In this document: in pieces, positions 6,685 through 12,979 of the stretch
Layout of the letters: each line of letters begins with the position of its first letter
Position numbering within the stretch: the stretch's first letter is position 1
Source: WO2-35-19 sp964365465
GTDB taxonomy: Bacteria > Patescibacteriota > Minisyncoccia > Phycocordibacterales > WO2-35-19
DNA: 23,432 bases
Assembly (NCBI GenBank): GCA_964365465.1
Contig: CAYIPT010000010.1
Location: forward strand, 1 to 23,432
Reading direction: 5' to 3'
Made by a program: the position numbers and the translations under genes
Notes under the pieces: model-generated
Told to the model about the DNA's origin: nothing
What the model saw: only the letters and a program-made list of their open reading frames with translations
The model's database searches: none

Positions 6685-7417
6685 ATGCGTTGCAGCCGAT
6701 ATTCTTTTGGTCCCAACCGTCTGCATTATTGCGGACCGGACGCCAATAAGGAATTGCGAGAGCTTATAGAAAAAGATGGGGACAAATTTGGTCTCTCTCA
6801 TATTCTTAAACANNNNNNNNNNACAATTCAAAACACTTTTTCCTTATTTGAAATATATTGCCGAAATAAATAAAATAAAAGACCCTTTTGATTCGCGGGT
6901 GGTTGAAGCATATTGGCTGGGCAATGAACTTTTAGAAAAAGTGGAACAGAGAACACTTTTTAATTTTTTAGTTGATAGTTTGAAGGTTAAGGATAAATTA
7001 AAGAAAAAAGAATTTAATTGGTTGGAAGAAAAAATAAAAAATGGAGCTATGCCCCACCACTCATTTCATGTTTTAAATATTTGGCAAATGTCAGGGCATA
7101 ATGATAAATTGGACGAAATAGAAAGAATAAATGAGTGCGGAATTTCTTCTGGTACGGTCACCAAAGTTAAAGGGCCTGAAATTATTGTCTCTACCGAACC
7201 CATTATTTATATGAACGGAAAATTTAATTTGGGCGAAACTGTTTCAAAAACACTGATCCGCCAGTTGGAATCGGAATATGATATTGAACAAATAAAACCA
7301 GGCCAAATCGTCTCCATACACTGGAGCGTGCCTTGCGAAGTTATCACCAAAAAGCAAGCCGAGACACTCAGAAAATACACCCTAAAAAATATTGCCTTTG
7401 CTAATTTAAATATTTAA
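6685..7417 (+). CDS. DUF6390-like protein, split by an assembly gap
   Basis: The two ORFs on either side of the ten N (6813-6822) belong to one protein. The first gives MRCSRYSFGPNRLHYCGPDANKE and ends LSHILK; the second continues FKTLFPYLKYIAEINKIKD and VVEAYWLGNELL. I recognise this as the DUF6390 type. It has no known catalytic role, and its position beside hydrogenase genes suggests a maturation or accessory role (inference). The start at 6685 has GGAAGG 4 bases upstream; a leaderless start at the ATG at 6673, 7 bases after TGTAAT, is the alternative. The N-run changes the frame. The flanks end and begin with the same ACA, so merging them gives an uninterrupted K-Q-F-K-T frame of about 240 residues. 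Confidence 0.75.
6813..6822. other. Assembly gap of ten N
   Basis: A fixed-length scaffold gap inside the DUF6390-like gene. The true distance is unknown; the reading frames suggest that the contig ends overlap by three bases and nothing is missing. Confidence 0.9.
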
Positions 7418-7420
7418 ATA

Positions 7421-7426
7421 TATAAA
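7421..7426 (+). promoter_or_regulatory. Possible -10 box before the protease-like gene
   Basis: TATAAA 7 bases before the ATG at 7434, in a very AT-rich 16-base gap between genes. It may be chance, and the gene may be cotranscribed with the gene before it. Confidence 0.3.
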
Positions 7427-7433
7427 AATTAAA

Positions 7434-7802
7434 ATGAAAGTTTTTATTTTTGGAAATATTGACTTACAAAACGATTCATTACCTCTGCGGATTTTACCTG
7501 CGCTAAAAAAAGAATTTCCAAATATTCAGTTTGAAATTAAAGATCCAAACGAAGAATGGGATTCAGAATCAGAAGAATTAGTAATTTTAGATACGGCAGT
7601 TGGTATAAGAGATGTAGAAGTTTTTAATAGCTTAGAAATATTTACAAAGATACCGAATATCACAATGCACGATTTTGACGCTCTTACCAACCTGCGCTAC
7701 CTGCAAAAATTGGGTAAAATAAAAAAAGTAAAAATCATTGCTGTGCCGCCAGGCATGCTTGAATCCGAAGCAATAAAAAAAGTGAGCGCTACCTTGCGGT
7801 AG
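7434..7802 (+). CDS. Hydrogenase maturation protease-like protein, 122 aa
   Basis: It resembles the HybD/HycI peptidases that clip the C-terminus of [NiFe] hydrogenase large subunits after nickel insertion. The N-terminal VFIFGNIDLQNDSLPLRILPAL matches the family's GNxL..DDGxG region with D14 near the usual nickel-binding glutamate. ILDTA gives D53 and TMHDFDAL gives H79 as the other likely ligands. At 122 residues it is shorter than the usual 150-165. The large subunit in the opposite operon ends in the DPCxxCxxH motif with a nine-residue tail, the natural substrate. It follows the DUF6390-like gene by 16 bases. The replacement of Glu by Asp and the short length make activity likely but unproven. 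Confidence 0.7.
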   Translation: MKVFIFGNIDLQNDSLPLRILPALKKEFPNIQFEIKDPNEEWDSESEELVILDTAVGIRDVEVFNSLEIFTKIPNITMHDFDALTNLRYLQKLGKIKKVKIIAVPPGMLESEAIKKVSATLR

Positions 7803-7805
7803 CGC
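7774..7805 (-). terminator. Terminator of the hydrogenase operon
   Basis: GCGCTACC and GGTAGCGC form an 8-bp stem with a four-base loop (7786-7805). On the minus strand it is followed by TCAC and seven T. It overlaps the 3' end of the convergent protease-like gene. Confidence 0.8.
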
Positions 7806-7809
7806 CTCG

Positions 7810-8235
7810 TTACTCTATTACCTCTATTATCATATCGCAATGGATAGAAACAACGGAAAATTGTTCCAAAGACAATTTGTATGGATTTGAAACTTCAAAT
7901 CTTCTACTGTCATAAAGAACCATGATTTTACCTTCTGTAATCTCGACAATCATCCCGAAAATTACAGGAGTATTACCTTGGTGATTATATCGCCAATAGT
8001 CAACAACGGTCTCAAGAGCCCACGGGTTTTTGTTGGGTTTGGCAAATTTATACAGAGCATAACTTGCAGTTTTGAAACCATGCTCCAATAGCCATCCGTT
8101 GGGGTGGCGATTTTGTTCCAAATCGAGCTTAAGTTGATCAAAATCACCCTGGCTTATTTTGCCGGCTTTCCTTTTTTCTTCTGCACATGGCCACGCGTAG
8201 TGCAGAAAAAGCTGTGGACCTGTCAATTGCTTCAT
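7810..8235 (-). CDS. Hypothetical protein, third gene of the hydrogenase operon, 141 aa
   Basis: I do not recognise a named family. The start at 8235 (MKQLTGPQLFLHYAWPCAEE) is chosen because GGAAGGAG lies 6 bases upstream; the frame is open to 8280, but the upstream part has no ribosome site. The protein is soluble, with a helical N-terminal half (KRKAGKISQGDFDQLKLDLE) and a beta-rich C-terminal half (TPVIFGMIVEITEGKIMVLYD, then FSVVSIHCDMIIEVIE). There is no metal-binding cysteine cluster. It begins 29 bases after the large-subunit stop and ends at the operon terminator, so it is cotranscribed with the hydrogenase. Its function is unknown. Confidence 0.7.
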   Translation of the reverse strand: MKQLTGPQLFLHYAWPCAEEKRKAGKISQGDFDQLKLDLEQNRHPNGWLLEHGFKTASYALYKFAKPNKNPWALETVVDYWRYNHQGNTPVIFGMIVEITEGKIMVLYDSRRFEVSNPYKLSLEQFSVVSIHCDMIIEVIE

Positions 8236-8264
8236 AAGAACTCCTTCCAAAAAAGAATATATCA

Positions 8265-9569
8265 CTATTCCTCTTTCCATTCAACCTTCAAAAAGTGAGA
8301 AGCGCAGGACATGCAGGGGTCATAAGCGCGGATAAGCTTTTCAATCTCAAAGGTTATCTGTTCCTTTGATTCTATTCCTTTATTGATAAGCTCCTGCACC
8401 AGCACACCTATATCCCTCTCAATATTTATTTGATTTTGGCCGGTTGGCACTACCACCTCGCCGCTGCAAACTTTTCCGTCTTCGCCTATTTCTATTTTAT
8501 GATAAAGAGTGCCGCGCGGCGCTTCTACCACCCCAATTCCAACAGCACCTTCTTTTTCATTCCCTTTTATTATCGCTTCAGGCGCGAATTTATTATTTGA
8601 AAAAATATCAATTGATTCATCTACTGAATGCAAAATCTCAATGGCTTGAGCCAAATTATTGTAGAAAATATCGGTTGAGGGAAACAAATTTAACGCTTCA
8701 GCCGCCGACTCTTTTGTTTTTAGGTGCAATTTTTCTTTGGCTAAATTCATACGAGCCAAGGCGCCAACCATATAACCTTCGCCCTCGTACATATATCCCA
8801 TGGCTTCCGAATATGGCAAAACCGTTCTCTCCAAATGCGAGCGAAAATCTTTTTCTTTATACTTTTCACCGGCGCTTGTCACAATATTGCCATTTATATA
8901 GCCAAAAATATCATCCGGCACCAAGGCCATATATTTTGTCTTGCGGTCAAAATGATCCGGGGTGTTTTTGAAGATATCTATAAGGCGCAAAACGGCCGGC
9001 CTTATGTTTTTTAGTTTTTCAATCGCTTCACTCACACCTGCTTCATCTGGAAAATGCAAAAATCCGCCTATGACAGGATAAGTGGCGTGGACACTGCGAC
9101 CGGCGATAAGAGTGGCCAAAAAATTGCCGGCCGATTTTGTTTCAAAACCATCGTGCAAAAGCTGGTGTTGAACAGGATCATTCTCGTCAAAATCAAGAAA
9201 AGCGTCTTTGCCAAAAATATCAGGCATTGAAAAAAGATAGAGATGAAGAGCATGATCGCGAATCATAAGCCCGTGCATAACCAAAGTTCTCAAAAGTATT
9301 GTCTGCGGAGATGACTTAATGCCCAATGCATTTTCGCAGGCCTCTATACTGCACATAATGTGGGCGTTTGAACAAGTGCCGCAGATGCGCGCCAAATGGG
9401 CCGGCACAGCATTTATATCTTTGCCTTTCATTGCTTCAGTAAAAAATCTTTTGTATTCGGTAATGGCAAATTTGACATCTGTTACTTTTCCATCAATCAC
9501 TTTCAAATTAAGGGCGGCATTGCCCTCTATTTTTGTTATATGTTCCAGAGATAAATCAAATGTGTGCAT
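8265..9569 (-). CDS. [NiFe] hydrogenase large subunit
   Basis: This 434-residue catalytic subunit should carry the Ni-Fe(CN)2CO site. The two cysteine pairs are intact: RICGTCSNAH (61-70, C63 and C66) and DPCMSCASH (417-425, C419 and C422). The nine residues after H425 (FLKVEWKEE) should be removed by a maturation protease. Overall it looks like the soluble cytoplasmic group 3 type, probably 3b-related, as seen in other CPR genomes. Its start overlaps the small subunit by 14 bases. Neither a membrane anchor nor the FAD/NAD-binding partner subunits of group 3b enzymes are in this window. The direction (H2 production or uptake) cannot be read from sequence; with a ferredoxin-producing oxidoreductase nearby, H2 production during fermentation is the simpler guess. 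Confidence 0.92.
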   Translation of the reverse strand: MHTFDLSLEHITKIEGNAALNLKVIDGKVTDVKFAITEYKRFFTEAMKGKDINAVPAHLARICGTCSNAHIMCSIEACENALGIKSSPQTILLRTLVMHGLMIRDHALHLYLFSMPDIFGKDAFLDFDENDPVQHQLLHDGFETKSAGNFLATLIAGRSVHATYPVIGGFLHFPDEAGVSEAIEKLKNIRPAVLRLIDIFKNTPDHFDRKTKYMALVPDDIFGYINGNIVTSAGEKYKEKDFRSHLERTVLPYSEAMGYMYEGEGYMVGALARMNLAKEKLHLKTKESAAEALNLFPSTDIFYNNLAQAIEILHSVDESIDIFSNNKFAPEAIIKGNEKEGAVGIGVVEAPRGTLYHKIEIGEDGKVCSGEVVVPTGQNQINIERDIGVLVQELINKGIESKEQITFEIEKLIRAYDPCMSCASHFLKVEWKEE

Positions 9570-10080
9570 TTGGGCGCAGTTCTTCTACTAAATTATTAAC
9601 TTTTTGTAAAAATACTTCAGGAGTCATGGGACAGCCTGGAATTTCAACATCCACTTTTATAACATCAGACAACTTTTTGACTTGGGTAAGCATGCCGAAT
9701 TTTTCAACCAAAAAGTTAATATTTTTTTTCTGATCTTCGGTAAAAGTATTTCTCTGGCTAGCCGGCAGGCCGGTGATGGCGCAAGCGCCTACGGCTACCA
9801 CCCTCTTTGATATATTTCTTATTTCCCTTATTTTATTTTCTTGGCTCTCTGAAGCTATGGCTCCTTCTATAAAAGCTATATCCAGCTCGTCAAATGTGTT
9901 TTTTGACTTCAAAACCCTGAAATGACGAAAATCAAAAATTTTTTTCCATTCCTGCCAATGGTCGTTCATCACTTCCGTCATAACTATCGTATTATCCTCA
10001 CAGCAACTAAACGAAAACCACCCGATTTTTACTTTGCCCGCCGTAGCTTTAGCGGAGGATGGGTTTGTGTCATTTTGCAT
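9556..10080 (-). CDS. [NiFe] hydrogenase small subunit, NuoB-like cysteine pattern
   Basis: A 174-residue protein of the NiFe-hydrogenase small subunit / complex I 20-kDa family that should carry the proximal Fe-S cluster. The cysteines are C26-C27 (FSFSCCEDN), C100 (VGACAITG) and C150 (IPGCPM). Group 3 hydrogenases usually have CxGC at the first position; here it is a tandem CC, as in NuoB. There is no extra C-terminal domain for distal clusters. Residues 6-16 (NPSSAKATAGK) come from a palindromic insertion just before the conserved VKIGWFSF start. A TGTTATAAT extended -10 box lies 7 bases before the ATG, so the mRNA is probably leaderless. It is the first gene of the operon with the large subunit. 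Confidence 0.88.
   Translation of the reverse strand: MQNDTNPSSAKATAGKVKIGWFSFSCCEDNTIVMTEVMNDHWQEWKKIFDFRHFRVLKSKNTFDELDIAFIEGAIASESQENKIREIRNISKRVVAVGACAITGLPASQRNTFTEDQKKNINFLVEKFGMLTQVKKLSDVIKVDVEIPGCPMTPEVFLQKVNNLVEELRPNAHI
10037..10063 (-). repeat. Palindromic element, family B, in the hydrogenase small subunit
   Basis: 27 bases, on the minus strand with core CCGCTAAAGCTACGGCGGG, encoding PSSAKATAG in frame. The core CGCTAAAGCT is shared with 5018-5043 and 13084-13109. Confidence 0.8.
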
Positions 10081-10087
10081 ATTATCA

Positions 10088-10093
10088 ATTATA
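10088..10093 (-). promoter_or_regulatory. Extended -10 promoter of the hydrogenase operon
   Basis: On the minus strand TGTTATAAT, with TATAAT at 10088-10093, 7 bases before the ATG at 10080. No good -35 box is visible. It lies back to back with the promoter of the PemK gene. Confidence 0.65.
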
Positions 10094-10100
10094 ACATGTT

Positions 10101-10128
10101 TTGAGTAATGATAATATTTTGCTATTAT
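10101..10128 (+). promoter_or_regulatory. Promoter of the PemK/MazF-like gene
   Basis: TTGAGT (10101-10106), 16 bases, TATTAT (10123-10128), then 6 bases to the ATG at 10135. It predicts a leaderless transcript and decides the start codon. Confidence 0.7.
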
Positions 10129-10134
10129 TTAAAT

Positions 10135-10527
10135 ATGCAAAAAGATTTTGATAATTGGAACAAAAAGAAAAAAGAAATTCACGATGATAATAAAAATAAG
10201 TTATATCATGCTAGAGAGTTGTGGTGGTGTAATCTTGGGATCAATATAGGATTTGAAGAAGATGGTACTGGGTCAGACTATGAAAGACCGGTTTTAATTT
10301 TAAGAGGATTAAGTGCCAATACCTGCTTTGTTGCACCACTTACAACATCCAAAAATAAACATCCAATGAGAATACCAATTGGTATCTTAGAAGAAAATGG
10401 AAAAGAAAATTCCGTAATAATTTCTCAAATGAGAATTATTGACACCAGAAGACTTATAGACAAAATAGGTTTTCTTGATATAAAAAAATTTGAGGAAATA
10501 AGAAAAATCGTTAGAAACTTGTTCTAA
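10135..10527 (+). CDS. PemK/MazF-family toxin, no adjacent antitoxin
   Basis: A 130-residue protein of the PemK/MazF endoribonuclease family, which cuts mRNA at short sequences. Conserved features are RPVLILRGLSANTCFVAPLTT (beta strands of the SH3-like fold), then SVIISQMRIIDTRRLIDKIG, the family's SQxRxxDxxRL region, and a C-terminal helix (KKFEEIRKIVRNLF). The N-terminus has about 35 extra charged residues (DFDNWNKKKKEIHDDNKNK), longer than in E. coli MazF. The ATG at 10135 is chosen because the -10 box ends 6 bases upstream. No MazE-like gene lies on either side: the neighbours are the divergent hydrogenase operon and the oxidoreductase gene. It is a single-gene unit with its own promoter and terminator. 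Confidence 0.85.
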   Translation: MQKDFDNWNKKKKEIHDDNKNKLYHARELWWCNLGINIGFEEDGTGSDYERPVLILRGLSANTCFVAPLTTSKNKHPMRIPIGILEENGKENSVIISQMRIIDTRRLIDKIGFLDIKKFEEIRKIVRNLF

Positions 10528-10535
10528 CGATTTTT
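10503..10535 (+). terminator. Terminator of the PemK-like gene
   Basis: A perfect 14-bp stem: AAAAATCGTTAGAA (10503-10516), five-base loop, TTCTAACGATTTTT (10522-10535). It includes the last codons and stop of the gene. Confidence 0.85.
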
Positions 10536-10701
10536 CCTTACTCCCCAAAAGGGGCGAGCCCGAAGGCACTTGTATTAAAAGTATAGCAAATCAAAAAACA
10601 ATGTCAAGTCAAAAATGTGAATAAAAGTATCAAAAATGCCATTCAAATGGTTAAAATTTGTCACTTATGCAACTTATAGTGCCTAAATGTATGGTTGGTG
10701 T

Positions 10702-10707
10702 TATAAT
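10702..10707 (+). promoter_or_regulatory. -10 box of the 2-oxoacid oxidoreductase operon
   Basis: TATAAT ends 6 bases before the ATG at 10714, so transcription should start on the A of the start codon. The -35 region (about 10679-10684) is weak. Confidence 0.6.
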
Positions 10708-10713
10708 TATTTT

Positions 10714-12198
10714 ATGCTTGAAAGCGCAAACAATGACATATTTACCATAGGCGTCGGCGGAGCGGCGGGGGATGGGGTGAAAAAGGCGGGGATTAAGATT
10801 GCCGATTTTTTGCGCCAAAAAGGTTTTGAGGTTTATATTTCTTTTGAATATCCTTCGCTTATTCGCGGCGGACATAACTTCGCGCGAATAAGTTTTGCCA
10901 AAGAACCCGCCTCCGCTGAAAGCTCCGGTGTGGCGAAGAAAATTTGGTGTGATTATTCAGAATTGGATATTTTAATTGCTTCAAATGGTGAACACGCAGA
11001 TTTGCATAAGGGTGAATTAAAAGAGGGAGGGAAAATTATAACAAATATTCCTCTATCTCAAATTTCTGAAAATCCTGCGATGGTTTTGGGAGAAATAAAT
11101 TTAGCCGCCTCCGCTGAAAGCTCCGGCGCGCCGAAGGAATTAATAGATGGGAATACCGCTTTTGCAAAAGGACTTTTAGCGGCTGGTCTTGATTTTTATT
11201 TGGCTTATCCTATGACCCCCTCTACTTCTATTCTTCACTACTTGGCGGGACAACAAACAAAAGACGGGCTTAAAGTTGTACAGCCGGAAAACGAAATTTC
11301 AGTTGTTAATATGGCGCTGGGCATGGCTTACGCCGGAAAAAGAGCGGCGGTTGGAACAGCAGCAGGCGGTTTTGCTTTGATGCAGGAGGCCTTCAGTTTT
11401 GCCGGTATGGCTGAGCTTCCGCTCGTAGTGGCCGTGGCGCAAAGACAGGCGCCGGCGACAGGTGTGCCAACTCGTTCTTCTCAATCAGATTTGCGCTTTG
11501 TGATTCACGCCGGCCATGGGGAGTTTCCGAAAATTGTCATTGCGCCGGGCGATCCGGAAGAAAGTTTTAGAGCCGGAGCGGACGCCTTAAATTTGGCATG
11601 GAAATTTAAAACCCCGGTGATTGTTTTGTTGGATAAAATTTTGTCCGAACATATGATGACGACAAACGCAGAAAGATGGAAAGATGAAAAAATGGAAATA
11701 TTTGAAAATATGATTTTTCCGGGTACGCTAAATGCTGTGGTTAAGGTAACAAGTTATGAACATGACAAAGATGGATTTACGACCGACAAAGCGGAAGATG
11801 TCAAAAGAGCTGTAGAAAAAAGATTTGAAAAGCAAAAAAATATAGAAGAAGAAATGCAAAATATAGAAACGGTTAAAATTTACGGAGATATAGACAATAA
11901 AAATGTTATTGTCTTTTTTGGCTCTACTAAAGGCTCTGTTCTTGAAGCCTCAAAATATTTTAACAAGCCGGCCAAACTGATGCAGATAGTCTGGTTGGAA
12001 CCGTTTGATACTGAAAAAGTCAAAAGAGAATTGGAAGGCAGAAAAATTATTTGTATTGAAGGAAATCACAACGGCCAATTGGCAAGTTTAATTCGTGAAA
12101 AAACAGGCATTGAAATAAAAAATAAAATTTTGAAATATGATTCAATGCCTTTTGATCCAATAGAATTAGCAGAGGAAATTAACAAAATATGGAATTAA
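10714..12198 (+). CDS. 2-oxoacid:ferredoxin oxidoreductase, fused gamma-alpha subunit
   Basis: With the next gene this enzyme converts a 2-oxoacid and CoA to acyl-CoA, CO2 and reduced ferredoxin. The gamma domain is at about 8-130 (IGVGGAAGDGVKKAGIKIAD, then EYPSLIRGGHN). The alpha pyrimidine-binding domain starts near 143 (LIDGNTAFAKGLLAAGLDFY and AYPMTPSTSILHYLA), with PENEISVVNMALGMAYAGKR and a C-terminal domain. The layout is the KorA type, so 2-oxoglutarate, pyruvate or another 2-oxoacid may be the substrate. Two palindromic elements add EPASAESSGVAKK (64-76) and AASAESSGAPK (131-141). The second lies where the gamma domain seems cut short; the usual gamma domain is about 180-190 residues, here about 130. 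The start at 10714 is set by the -10 box. It overlaps the beta gene by 10 bases. Confidence 0.9.
   Translation: MLESANNDIFTIGVGGAAGDGVKKAGIKIADFLRQKGFEVYISFEYPSLIRGGHNFARISFAKEPASAESSGVAKKIWCDYSELDILIASNGEHADLHKGELKEGGKIITNIPLSQISENPAMVLGEINLAASAESSGAPKELIDGNTAFAKGLLAAGLDFYLAYPMTPSTSILHYLAGQQTKDGLKVVQPENEISVVNMALGMAYAGKRAAVGTAAGGFALMQEAFSFAGMAELPLVVAVAQRQAPATGVPTRSSQSDLRFVIHAGHGEFPKIVIAPGDPEESFRAGADALNLAWKFKTPVIVLLDKILSEHMMTTNAERWKDEKMEIFENMIFPGTLNAVVKVTSYEHDKDGFTTDKAEDVKRAVEKRFEKQKNIEEEMQNIETVKIYGDIDNKNVIVFFGSTKGSVLEASKYFNKPAKLMQIVWLEPFDTEKVKRELEGRKIICIEGNHNGQLASLIREKTGIEIKNKILKYDSMPFDPIELAEEINKIWN
10908..10935 (+). repeat. Palindromic element, family B variant, copy 1 in the oxidoreductase
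   Basis: Ends CGCC and GGCG, core CTCCGCTGAAAGCTCCGG. It encodes ASAESSGVA in frame. Its first 20 bases are the same as those of the second copy at 11105. Confidence 0.75.
11105..11133 (+). repeat. Palindromic element, family B variant, copy 2 in the oxidoreductase
   Basis: Nearly the same as the copy at 10908, differing after CTCCGG. It encodes ASAESSGAP in the same frame and lies at the gamma-alpha domain junction. Confidence 0.75.
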
Positions 12199-12977
12199 AA
12201 GATTTAGCCGCGAAAGCAAAAATAACATGGTGTCCGGGCTGCCCGAATTCGCAGATTTTAGTTTCTTTCAGGCAAGCTGTAACGGAATTGGTTCAAAACG
12301 GCTCGCTAAAAATTGAAAATATAGCGGCTTTTGCTGGTATCGGCTGTCACGGCAAAATTTCCGATTATATAAATATAAATTCATTCACTTCTTTGCATGG
12401 TCGGCTTATTCCTGCTATGACTGGCGCTAAATGCGCCAATCCGGAATTGACCATTGTCGGTTTTTCCGGCGATGGCGATTCTTATGACGAAGGGTTGGAG
12501 CACCTAATTCACGCTGCCAAGAGAAATTCTGACATAAATCTTTTCATTCACGACAATCAAGTTTTTGCCCTGACCACCGGCCAATTTGACGCTATGAGTC
12601 CAAAAGGTTTCAAAGGAAAATCAACTCCCTTTGGCAGTATTGAAGAACCATTCAATCCGCTACTTCTGATGCTTTCCGCCGGCGCCACTTTTACAGCCCG
12701 CACTTATGCGGGTGAGATCGAAAAAACAAAAAAAATAATGCAAGCCGCTATCGCCCACAAAGGTTTTTCATATGTGGATGTTATCCAGCCCTGCTTTACA
12801 TTTTTTGATACAAGAGATTATTTTAAGGAACGAATGTATTGGATAGGTGAAGATTTTCCAACAAATGATTTAATGAAAGCTATGGATAAAGTACAAGAAA
12901 ATATAGACGAGAAAACGCCGTTAGGCATATTTTATGAAGTAGAAAAACCGACATTTGAAGAAGAATTGTACAAATAA
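12189..12977 (+). CDS. 2-oxoacid:ferredoxin oxidoreductase, beta subunit
   Basis: A 262-residue thiamine-pyrophosphate subunit. WCPGCPN gives C15 and C18; with C53 (GIGCHG) and C202 (QPCFTF) these are the four likely ligands of its [4Fe-4S] cluster. The TPP/Mg motif is GDGDSYDEG (94-102) with DN at 122-123 (HDNQVFALTTGQ). The length fits KorB/PorB proteins, which lack the extra domains of one-chain PFOR. It overlaps the gamma-alpha gene by 10 bases and is followed after 2 bases by the acyl-CoA synthetase, so the three are one operon. No ferredoxin-like delta subunit is encoded here, so the electrons must go straight to a free ferredoxin, perhaps the one at 17884-18144. Confidence 0.92.
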   Translation: MELKDLAAKAKITWCPGCPNSQILVSFRQAVTELVQNGSLKIENIAAFAGIGCHGKISDYININSFTSLHGRLIPAMTGAKCANPELTIVGFSGDGDSYDEGLEHLIHAAKRNSDINLFIHDNQVFALTTGQFDAMSPKGFKGKSTPFGSIEEPFNPLLLMLSAGATFTARTYAGEIEKTKKIMQAAIAHKGFSYVDVIQPCFTFFDTRDYFKERMYWIGEDFPTNDLMKAMDKVQENIDEKTPLGIFYEVEKPTFEEELYK

Positions 12978-12979
12978 TT

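Noticed and set aside
8444..8971. Plus-strand ORF of 175 codons over the hydrogenase large subunit
   Set aside because: It is antisense to a well-conserved gene and rich in Leu, Arg and Pro as expected of a shadow frame.
10543..10570. Hairpin CTCCCC-AA-AAGGGGCGAG after the PemK terminator
   Set aside because: The short stem may be a remnant of a palindromic element, but it is too short and too poorly matched to families A-D to call.
10687..10713. Longer N-terminus of the 2-oxoacid oxidoreductase starting at 10687
   Set aside because: The TATAAT at 10702-10707 lies inside it, so the mRNA would not include that start.
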